Made by a program: the position numbers and the translations under genes
NCBI GenBank assembly: GCA_910586485.1
Contig: CAJUIA010000044.1
Coordinates: forward strand, 1-30,624
Direction: 5' to 3'
Length of the DNA stretch: 30,624 nt
Source of the DNA: an uncultured Acetatifactor sp.
Lineage (GTDB): Bacteria; Bacillota; Clostridia; Lachnospirales; Lachnospiraceae
Notes under the pieces: model-generated
Seen by the model: only the letters and a program-made list of their open reading frames with translations
Database searches by the model: none
Told to the model about the DNA's origin: nothing
In this document: positions 24,593 through 30,624 of the stretch, one piece after another
How the letters are laid out: each line of letters starts with the position of its first letter
Position numbering within the stretch: position 1 is the stretch's first letter

Positions 24593-24621
24593 ATCATATC
24601 AAATCGCGGAGAAGCTGTCAA
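24593..24621 (-). promoter_or_regulatory. Promoter of the YhfC gene
   Basis: On the minus strand TTGACA (24616-24621), 17 bases, TATGAT (24593-24598). Confidence 0.85.
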
Positions 24622-24693
24622 ATGGTTTATGCCGGTCTGTTGGCTGCCCGGACGGAACAGTTCCGCCCGGACAGTCTGCAAATGCAGGCGAAC

Positions 24694-24722
24694 TTGACAA
24701 GCCTGTAAATCCATAGTAGAGT
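24694..24722 (+). promoter_or_regulatory. Promoter of the GtrA gene
   Basis: TTGACA (24694-24699), 17 bases, TAGAGT (24717-24722). Confidence 0.6.
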
Positions 24723-24783
24723 TACAGTATTATTTGATAATCAATTTTTGCCTGACGGCAGGGCCGCGGCATGGAGGTAAAGC

Positions 24784-25209
24784 GTGGTAGAAAAAGTAAA
24801 AGCGTTATGTATAAAATACCGGGAAATTCTGATTTACCTGATCGTGGGCGTCATGACCACCCTTGTATCCTGGGGCGCCGCATTCCTGGGGAAGCTGGTC
24901 CTGAATATGGATGTTTCCTGGCAGAATACAGTAAACAATACCTTTAGCTGGCTGGTAGGGGTATTGTTTGCTTATCCCTTAAATCGTAAATGGGTCTTTA
25001 AAAGCGAAAATCCGCAAATCCTCAAGGAGTTTTTCGGATTTGCGGCTTCTCGTGTATCCACTCTGATCATGGATATTGTTATTATGTGGCTGACGATAAA
25101 TGTCATTCAAATGAAGAGCTACTGGATTGCGAAGATTTTCATTTCCTCCGTGATCGTGACCATAGCCAACTATGTGTTCAGTAAGGTGCTGATCTTTAAG
25201 AAAAAGTAG
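24784..25209 (+). CDS. GtrA-family membrane protein
   Basis: A 141-residue protein with four hydrophobic segments (about 14-35, 48-65, 80-105, 112-135). The features YLIVGVMTTLVSWGAAF, the NNTFSWLVGVLFAYPLNRKWVF segment and the C-terminal NYVFSKVLIFKK are GtrA/DPMS signatures. These proteins flip or bind polyprenyl-phosphate-linked sugars for cell-surface glycosylation. It has a GTG start at 24784 after GGAGGT (24774-24779). The partner glycosyltransferase is not in the window. Confidence 0.92.
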   Translation: MVEKVKALCIKYREILIYLIVGVMTTLVSWGAAFLGKLVLNMDVSWQNTVNNTFSWLVGVLFAYPLNRKWVFKSENPQILKEFFGFAASRVSTLIMDIVIMWLTINVIQMKSYWIAKIFISSVIVTIANYVFSKVLIFKKK

Positions 25210-25286
25210 CGGCCAAGGTTGCTGCCACATAAGGAGATAATTTGAAAACATCAGCAAAAACAATCTATGTGCGATAGCATCAGTAG

Positions 25287-26216
25287 TCATTGTTCAATCA
25301 AGACAGCGGCTATAGGAGTTAGAATCCACTCGCCATTTGAGACAGACCATTGTTTAGCTAATTCTTTGCTTTCTACCACTGCTATGAACGGTTCGGTAAG
25401 AAAATCTTTGATTGTTTTCAAAACGGTACTATAACTATCAGTTTTAGCATCAATCTTGCGAACAAAGGCTTTCCATTTCCTTTGCATGGTTTCGTCATTG
25501 TCAAAGGCCATTACCTGCTCAAACTGTTCCATCGTAAAGGTATGTCCACGATTTTCAAAGGTTTTTCTTAATGCTTCTGTCAGCATTGCACCATCAAAAT
25601 CAAATTTGTTAGCAAGATAATAAATATCATAATAGTCTTTCATACGGCTGGAAAATTCCATAAGGATTAGGATAGCATCAATCTTTTCGGCAATTGTTGT
25701 CTCAAGAGAATAGGTATTTACCATCGGGGCGGTAAAACCATCAAGCTGCGTGGGAATCCTCCGCTTTTCCTGCTTCGGTACGATAACATCACCTACGCCG
25801 AAATCAATACTGAACGGCGTTTTCGTATTCTTGATTTGAGCCACAAGGGAAACTCCGATACCGGCGTACTTCTTTGCAACAGCAATAGGAGCAATGTCTT
25901 TAATCTCAAAGGTCACAAAGTTGTTGTCCGTGGAAGAAGAGATGATTGTTTCTATTACAGTTCGTAACTGTTCGGGAGTGTTGGGAACTTTTTGAAGAAG
26001 AAAGTCAATATCTACTGTCACACGACTGTCAAAATCGGTAACGGAATAAATGAACAATCCGCCTTTCAACACAAGGTTTTCAGCATATTGTGACTTTTCC
26101 AATCGGCGCAGAAATTCCTCTTAGCAGAAAAGCTGCAGGCAAAGCTGATAGCTCCGCCCGCTTTCTTTTGCCTTATTTTTTAGTCTTGCAAGCACGGATG
26201 CAGCAATATCAGCCAT
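25287..26216 (-). pseudogene. abiEii: AbiEii toxin gene with an in-frame stop
   Basis: The nucleotidyltransferase toxin of a type IV AbiE system. The gene starts with ATG at 26216, overlapping the antitoxin end by eight bases, and reads MADIAASVLARLKNKAKESG to residue 31, then hits TAA (26121-26123) and continues in the same frame with EEFLRRLEKSQYAENLVLKGG. A CAA-to-TAA change would explain it. The rest, including LVLKGGLFIY and the VDIDFLL catalytic aspartates and the YDIYYLA segment, is intact. A 271-residue product could start from TTG at 26102, after the stop, so partial activity by reinitiation cannot be excluded. Confidence 0.85.
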
Positions 26217-26814
26217 TGAGCAGTACCTCCATTACATTCATAACTCTTGCATACAGTTTCATTTCCTTTGCGTATTTAGACAAATTAGCAAGATTCTTTT
26301 TTTCGTCAACAGCATAAGCATTGACAGTTTTATTGAAAATTTCGTTATCAAGTTTTGTGCGGTACTTAAAGCAGTCGCATATTGTCCTCTCGCGGTCATA
26401 CACGGGCAATAGCACGCCGTTAAAATTATCCACAGATTTTCCGATTTCCAAAAACTCTTTTTGAATATAGTAAGCTCTTATCGGAAATTCTTCAATATTC
26501 TTTACGGCGCGGGATGCTGTTCTCGGCACGGCAATGGACCATTCGCGGGGCGAAAAATCGCTGTATCCGTAACGGAACAATGCGGACTCCACACAAATAA
26601 TTCCTTGTGGAAGAAGCTCATGTATTAACTGTTCTTCCGTCGGAGCATTGCTCTGCGGAAGCTGATAAAAGCCTCTGCGAATCCTTTTGATAAGCCCTTC
26701 TTTACAAAGTTCCGCCACCTCGTATTTACTTATCCCATTATCGGCAAAGTCTGAAGTTTTTGCAATACCGCCATTGTTTTCAATTACTTTTTGTACGATT
26801 TCTTTTTTATTCAA
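26209..26814 (-). CDS. abiEi: AbiEi antitoxin (type IV toxin-antitoxin)
   Basis: A 201-residue antitoxin. The N-terminal winged helix-turn-helix covers about residues 1-50 (GGIAKTSDFADNGISKYEVA and LIKRIRRGFYQLP), and the C-terminal AbiEi domain includes GIICVESALFRYGYSD, WSIAVPRTASRAV, and VYDRERTICDCFKYR. It represses its own operon and opposes the toxin. The start is a TTG at 26814 with a weak ribosome site. The gene is AT-rich relative to the neighbours, suggesting the cassette was acquired. A TATAAT-like -10 lies further upstream, without a clear -35. Confidence 0.9.
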   Translation of the reverse strand: MNKKEIVQKVIENNGGIAKTSDFADNGISKYEVAELCKEGLIKRIRRGFYQLPQSNAPTEEQLIHELLPQGIICVESALFRYGYSDFSPREWSIAVPRTASRAVKNIEEFPIRAYYIQKEFLEIGKSVDNFNGVLLPVYDRERTICDCFKYRTKLDNEIFNKTVNAYAVDEKKNLANLSKYAKEMKLYARVMNVMEVLLNG

Positions 26815-26938
26815 GCAGGCACCAACTTTCTGCGTACAGATAGTAAAAAATGAATGTATTTATTATAACATAAAATTAGTGGGAGTGCGGCAATTAAATG
26901 TAGACAGGCAAAATTATTTCAAAAAAGGATTGGCAAAC

Positions 26939-26978
26939 GGATACGGTGCAGCCCTTCAAAAGAAGCTGCACCGTATCC
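26939..26978 (-). terminator. Terminator after mtnN
   Basis: A 14-bp perfect stem (26939-26952 with 26965-26978). A run of six T follows on the minus strand after an 11-base gap. Confidence 0.7.
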
Positions 26979-27013
26979 TGCATAAAAGTACCCTTATCTG
27001 GCGACGGCCATTA

Positions 27014-27712
27014 TCAGATATGCTTTACCAGTTCCTTTACCAGAGCCGCGGAATGCTTTGCCGCCGCAGCTTCAAAGGCAGGATAATCCATCTCGGCGCT
27101 GTTGTCAGCCTTGTCGGAGATGGCGCGGATAATGACGAAGGGAATATTGTTCAGGTATGCGCCGTGTGCGATGGAAGCGCCTTCCATCTCGGCGCAGTCT
27201 CCCTGATATTCCTGAATCAGCTTTTCCTTGATTTCATTGCCGGAAATAAACTGGTCACCGCTGACCACACGGCCTAAGATGGCGTGAATGTCAGGGTTTA
27301 CCTTCTCACAGGCTTCCTTTGCCAGTTTCGCCAGTCGTTCATCCGCCGGAAATTCCCGCCGTCCCATCTGAGGCACTTCGCCTAACTGATAACCGAAAAT
27401 AGTTACGTCCATGTCATGATGCAGGGCGTCTCTGGAAATCAGGATGTCGCCGATGTCCAGCGCTACATTCAGGGAGCCAGCCACGCCGGTATTGATAATA
27501 TGAGTCACCTGAAACAGGTCCGCCAGAATCTGGGTACACAGCGCGGCGTTGACCTTGCCGATTCCGCTTTGAACGATAACCACGGGTACGTTATTTAAAG
27601 TACCTTCAAAGAATTCCATGTTTGCCTTTTTGGTGATTTCGGAGACGGTCATTGCCTCCTTCAGCTCTTTTACTTCCAGCTCCATAGCTCCGATTATTCC
27701 GATTTTAACCAT
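27014..27712 (-). CDS. mtnN: 5'-methylthioadenosine/S-adenosylhomocysteine nucleosidase
   Basis: A 232-residue nucleosidase that cuts adenine from S-adenosylhomocysteine and methylthioadenosine. Its signatures are IGIIGAMELEVKEL at the start, QSGIGKVNAALC near 48, NTGVAGSL near 74, the CAEMEGASIAH segment with the catalytic glutamate near 171, and IRAISDKAD with the catalytic aspartate near 196. It lies 33 bases after luxS on the same strand, so the two successive steps of the activated methyl cycle are encoded together. Confidence 0.96.
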   Translation of the reverse strand: MVKIGIIGAMELEVKELKEAMTVSEITKKANMEFFEGTLNNVPVVIVQSGIGKVNAALCTQILADLFQVTHIINTGVAGSLNVALDIGDILISRDALHHDMDVTIFGYQLGEVPQMGRREFPADERLAKLAKEACEKVNPDIHAILGRVVSGDQFISGNEIKEKLIQEYQGDCAEMEGASIAHGAYLNNIPFVIIRAISDKADNSAEMDYPAFEAAAAKHSAALVKELVKHI

Positions 27713-27745
27713 TCCTTTTTCCTTTCTTACTGCTGATGAATTGAT

Positions 27746-28225
27746 TTACTCCGGATAATTCAGCCTGTCATCCGTAATATGATACAAAACCTGATCCAGG
27801 TATCTTTTTGCCAGCCAGTTTGCCATTCCCAGATTCATGTCAAGGTAGTTCCCGCAGTCTTTGGGAGACGCGCCGGGCACCTCGCCCTTGTAATCCCGGA
27901 TAAACTCATACATTTCCACCATCAGAGGAACAATATCCCTGGAGGTATAATCCCCTGCCAGTAGAAGATAAAATCCGGTGCGGCAGCCCATGGGTCCAAA
28001 ATAGATGGTCTTGTTCCCGTAAAGGGGATGGTTTCTTAAAAAAGTTGCGCCCAGATGCTCGATGGTATGTACCTCCGCCGTATTCATGACAGGCTCTTCG
28101 TTGGGGCTTGTCATCCTCAGGTCAAAGGTGGTGATAACCTCTGAGCCTGCGTGGTCCTTGCGAGAAACGTACACGCCGGGCTGCAGCTTGATGTGGTCAA
28201 TGGTAAAGCTTGTTATTTTTTCCAT
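27746..28225 (-). CDS. luxS: S-ribosylhomocysteine lyase LuxS
   Basis: A 159-residue metalloenzyme that splits S-ribosylhomocysteine to homocysteine and the precursor of autoinducer-2. The HTIEH motif near 53-57 gives two metal ligands, and the cysteine in KDCGNYLDMNLGMA near 123 is the third; PLYGNKTIYFGPMGCRTGFY carries the catalytic cysteine. The start follows AAGGAGG. It is first in the luxS-mtnN operon. Confidence 0.97.
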   Translation of the reverse strand: MEKITSFTIDHIKLQPGVYVSRKDHAGSEVITTFDLRMTSPNEEPVMNTAEVHTIEHLGATFLRNHPLYGNKTIYFGPMGCRTGFYLLLAGDYTSRDIVPLMVEMYEFIRDYKGEVPGASPKDCGNYLDMNLGMANWLAKRYLDQVLYHITDDRLNYPE

Positions 28226-28303
28226 AAGATTCCTCCTTCTGCCTTATATATACTGCACGTGGAATAGATTTGCAGTCATGTCGCCGATTTTAAGTCTGAA
28301 TCA

Positions 28304-28332
28304 AGTATACAACGAAAATAGTGTATTGAAAA
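28304..28332 (-). promoter_or_regulatory. Probable promoter of luxS-mtnN
   Basis: On the minus strand TTTTCA (28327-28332), 17 bases, TATACT (28304-28309). The -35 box is weak. Confidence 0.5.
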
Positions 28333-28365
28333 GAAAAAAGTAAAAACATCAGGTAAGCCGCCTGT

Positions 28366-29580
28366 TCACTTTCTGCTTTCGTAGTAAGCATGAACCAGGC
28401 TTCGGTAGCCCCAGGATTTTATCGTCTGGTAACGGATGCGGAAGCCGCCCTTGTAATGCCTGCCGGTGGCGGCATAGCGGATATACTGCAGAAGATAGGC
28501 ATCCAGCTCCTTTAAGCCGCTATCCACCGTGAGACAGGGAAAAAACCAGCGATTCCAGGTAAATTCATCCTCACCGCTGTCGGAGCCGTAAAATTTCCGA
28601 TTCATGGCATGAATCAAGCCGATGGCGGCTTTTTCGGGGGCCAGTCCCTTCTTTCGCTGCCAGCGCCGCAGGGCTTCTGCCTTGCGCTTGATCTTGGCCT
28701 TTGTTTTGCGCAGGGTGTTGGCAGAAAGGTCGATCCGGCCGTTTTGATAGCAAAAGCCTAAGAATTCCCAGGGCTCTCCTGGGCTTGAGATATGTACCTT
28801 GTCCGGGTTTGTATGCAGCTCCAGCGCATCTATTTGAGAATAGAGAATGTCTTTATATTGTGCCAGCTCTTCCGGGCTGTCTGCGAAAAGCAAAATGTCA
28901 TCGGAATAGCGGAAATAAGAAATGCCGTTATCCTGGAAATAGCGGTCGGTTTCACTTAAATATACATTTGCGAAAAAAGGGGCAAGAGGCGTTCCGGCCA
29001 TGGCGCCGTGCTTCTCCCTGATGATATGCCCGTTTTCCAGAACTCTGTCCTCCCGTAAGATGCGGGCAAACAGCTCATACAGCAGGGGGTCCTGCTCTTT
29101 GACAAAAGACAGCTTTTCCAGCAATTTTTCCACATGAATGGAGTTAAAATAATTGCTGATGTCTGCCTTTAGGCAGTATTGCTTCCTGATCCGATGATTC
29201 CGGCAAATGCGTTCAATCGCCTCCTTAGCGCCGAAGGAGCGGCGAAAGGCATAGCAATTCCCGCAAAAAAAGTCGTCAAACCGAAAAAGCTGCCAGGCGA
29301 TGAATTTCAGGAAAAGTCCCTCGTCTCCAGAAAAGGAGTAAACAATGCGCTTTTTGGTGGTGCCTGCCTTGTTGATTGTCAGTTTAACGGGAAGGGTGGC
29401 AGGGAAACAGCCTTGCTCCCACAGAGCGCACAGGGGCAGATAAGCCTGTCTCTGCATAAAATTCAGAAGGGCTTTATCCTCTGCAGCGCTTAAGTGCCGG
29501 TTTTTTTGTTTGTGTTCATAAAAGTGCTGCCAGCTTTCCGGGCAGGCGGCTTCATTGAAAATACTTTTAGGTGCGGTCAT
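28366..29580 (-). CDS. Stand-alone reverse transcriptase, class uncertain
   Basis: A 404-residue protein with RT motifs in order: KKRIVYSFSGDEG (about 76-88), LKADISNYFNSI (137-148), MAGTPLAPFFANVYL (194-208), FRYSDDILLFAD (223-234), LHTNPDKVH (255-263) and WEFLGF (271-276). The active site is YSDD rather than the usual YADD. It lacks the maturase and HNH parts of group II intron RTs, the NAxxH/VTG marks of retron RTs, and the SQ motif of diversity-generating RTs, so an unknown-group RT is likely. The start at 29580 follows AAGGAA. Upstream on the same strand are a structured RNA-like segment and an unknown protein gene. Confidence 0.88.
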   Translation of the reverse strand: MTAPKSIFNEAACPESWQHFYEHKQKNRHLSAAEDKALLNFMQRQAYLPLCALWEQGCFPATLPVKLTINKAGTTKKRIVYSFSGDEGLFLKFIAWQLFRFDDFFCGNCYAFRRSFGAKEAIERICRNHRIRKQYCLKADISNYFNSIHVEKLLEKLSFVKEQDPLLYELFARILREDRVLENGHIIREKHGAMAGTPLAPFFANVYLSETDRYFQDNGISYFRYSDDILLFADSPEELAQYKDILYSQIDALELHTNPDKVHISSPGEPWEFLGFCYQNGRIDLSANTLRKTKAKIKRKAEALRRWQRKKGLAPEKAAIGLIHAMNRKFYGSDSGEDEFTWNRWFFPCLTVDSGLKELDAYLLQYIRYAATGRHYKGGFRIRYQTIKSWGYRSLVHAYYESRK

Positions 29581-29617
29581 AATGATTTCCTTAAGTGCCT
29601 GTCAAAATATGTGCATA

Positions 29618-29778
29618 AAAAAAGAAAGAGAAAAAGATTTGAATGAATCAAACCGTGTTGATTCATACCAGACGGAACGGATTCCCATTGCCCGTAAAAT
29701 GCGATACAAGGGTATCGGTAACGGAATGCGCTTTGTCCCCCGCGGGCGCAGCAGATGCTGCATTTCTCTTTCCTTTTT
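29618..29778 (-). ncRNA. Candidate structured RNA upstream of the reverse transcriptase
   Basis: On the minus strand the arms 29763-29778 and 29618-29633 form a 16-bp stem with one G-U pair. Inside are hairpins 29748-29752/29757-29761 (5 bp), 29702-29707/29712-29717 (6 bp) and 29643-29651/29658-29666 (9 bp). On the plus strand the outer stem would have an A-C mismatch, so the fold favours the RT strand. The U-rich 3' arm after the last hairpin could instead act as a terminator. An interspersed repeat element is the main alternative. Confidence 0.45.
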
Positions 29779-29810
29779 CCATAATATTAGTGTGAAGGGC
29801 ATGCCCGTAG

Positions 29811-30349
29811 TTAAAAGGGCATAACTGCTTTGATGCGTTCTGCAATATAAGTCTTGCGGTTAGGCAGGTGCATCAGCAGGTGAAAGGAGCCGACTCCATT
29901 CCTTTTGCAGGCCTCGTGAGCCTGCCGTACGTTTTCGTTACGGTACTGATGCTGCTTTAAGATCATAATCATGACCTTTGGCTGTCCGTTCAGATAAAGT
30001 CCGTAATCAAAGCTGTGGGCCTTTTTGTCGGCGCCAAGCTCCGTGGCGGATATATTACGGCGCAGCTCATAGCCCGGCCAGTTCTCGGCGGCAGCCATTT
30101 CAATGCGGCGGCATATCGTACTTTTGCTGCCCTCGCAGTGAGCATCGTCGCCGGTTTCGTTCTCCCGATTTTTTGCCGTTACCGTTTGGCCGTTGTTCTT
30201 TACGGATACATTGGAAGTGGATTTTATTTCCGCATCATTTCCCTGTATGGCTCCCTTTACACTGTCCACTACATTATCCACCACGCTGTCTACCATATTG
30301 GAAATGATTTTGCGTGTCTTATTTTTAAAAGATTGTCTAAAAACCCCAT
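29811..30349 (-). CDS. Unknown protein before the RT, with a -1 frame change
   Basis: I do not recognise the protein. A good start, ATG at 30349 after GGGGGGAAG, opens a frame MGFLDNLLK that ends after 19 codons, while the main body (161 residues from an ATG at 30296) is in the -1 frame. The two join at T TTA AAA (30323-30329), a canonical -1 slippery heptamer, giving 179 residues. The N-terminal part is acidic with VDSVVDNVVDSVKG; the C-terminal part has ADKKAHSFDYGLYLNGQP, MIMILKQHQYRNENV and HLPNRKTYIAERIK, a compact alpha/beta layout reminiscent of nuclease-like folds but without an ExK. It may be a real one-base deletion. Confidence 0.55.
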
Positions 30350-30424
30350 ATCTTCCCCCCTGATAAAGCTGTCGTAACTTAATCCCGGATGGCCGTTTGA
30401 ATGTTTTATGCCCCGAATAAGGTC

Positions 30425-30453
30425 ATCATATCATAAGAAGGCTTCTTTTGCAA
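30425..30453 (-). promoter_or_regulatory. Promoter of the frame-changed gene and probably the RT
   Basis: On the minus strand TTGCAA (30448-30453), 17 bases, TATGAT (30425-30430). The spacer holds the dyad AAGAAG/CTTCTT (30434-30446). Confidence 0.65.
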
Positions 30454-30459
30454 GGAAAT

Positions 30460-30534
30460 GTAAATGGAAATGCGGCGTGGCTGTGTAAATGGAAATGCGG
30501 CGTGGCTGTGTAAATGGAAATGCGGCGTGGCTGT
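30460..30534. repeat. Three perfect 25-bp tandem repeats
   Basis: Units begin at 30460, 30485 and 30510 (GTAAATGGAAATGCGGCGTG type) and are identical. The block is directly upstream of the -35 box of the RT-side promoter and between two divergent promoters. Confidence 0.95.
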
Positions 30535-30548
30535 AACGTTTAAAAAAA

Positions 30549-30577
30549 TTGAAGTTTGGACGGTAATCGGCTATAAT
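30549..30577 (+). promoter_or_regulatory. Plus-strand promoter at the window end
   Basis: TTGAAG (30549-30554), 17 bases, TATAAT (30572-30577). The gene it serves lies beyond the window. Confidence 0.65.
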
Positions 30578-30624
30578 CCCGAGTTTGACACTTGTGAAAT
30601 CAAAAAGTGGCTACAAACCCAGTA

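Noticed and set aside
29602..29845. Two short minus-strand frames in the segment before the RT
   Set aside because: Neither has a ribosome site, and the stretch is better explained by its paired ends and hairpins.
29581..30349. A retron or diversity-generating element
   Set aside because: The RT lacks the retron NAxxH and VTG marks and the SQ motif of diversity-generating RTs, and no template/variable repeat pair is seen.

Overview
The window looks like chromosome from a spore-forming gut clostridium, most likely Lachnospiraceae. The markers are a GerA/SpoVAF-type germination protein, YtaF, a FHIPEP-family protein, DUF3048 and DUF3810 proteins, a TSCPD protein, LuxS/MtnN, and strong AGGAGG ribosome sites with sigma-A promoters (TTGACA-17-TATAAT type). 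Genus cannot be decided from the sequence alone.

Positions 1 to about 6,930 are the right-hand part of a mobilizable transposon of the Tn4451/TnpX kind. It carries a DUF6076 gene on the minus strand, a CHC2 zinc-finger primase-like protein overlapping a D5/P4-type helicase, a 460-base non-coding block rich in inverted repeats, a small helix-turn-helix protein, a MobV/Pre relaxase, a small unknown protein, and a large serine recombinase with its own promoter. Directly after it lies a FHIPEP-family gene without its 5' end, so the element appears to have inserted into that gene; the left end of the element is outside the window.

Positions 7,600-14,200 hold a small HPr-like protein, a DUF3048 lipoprotein overlapping a DUF3810 membrane protein, a GNAT acetyltransferase, tRNA-Phe, a 478-residue unknown coiled-coil protein, two tRNA-Gly genes separated by a 20-bp tandem repeat, and a HicA/HicB toxin-antitoxin pair. 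Positions 14,200-20,800 hold the germination protein, YtaF, a polysaccharide deacetylase overlapping a TIGR01440 (YwlG) gene, MurG with a TSCPD protein, a 26-bp minisatellite and a membrane protein with a repeated C-terminal motif. Positions 20,800-28,250 hold an OLD-like ATPase/TOPRIM protein with a cysteine cluster, a D-2-hydroxyacid dehydrogenase, a YhfC-type intramembrane protease, a GtrA protein, an AbiE toxin-antitoxin pair whose toxin gene has an in-frame stop, and the luxS-mtnN operon.

Positions 28,366-30,450 are the most unusual part. A stand-alone reverse transcriptase (YSDD active site, no maturase or HNH part) is preceded on the same strand by a 161-base segment whose ends form a 16-bp stem around three smaller hairpins, and before that by a gene whose start and body are in different frames, joined at a canonical -1 slippery heptamer (T TTA AAA). 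Three perfect 25-bp repeats lie just upstream of that gene's promoter. This is the best candidate here for an undescribed RT-plus-RNA module, though the sequence alone does not prove it.
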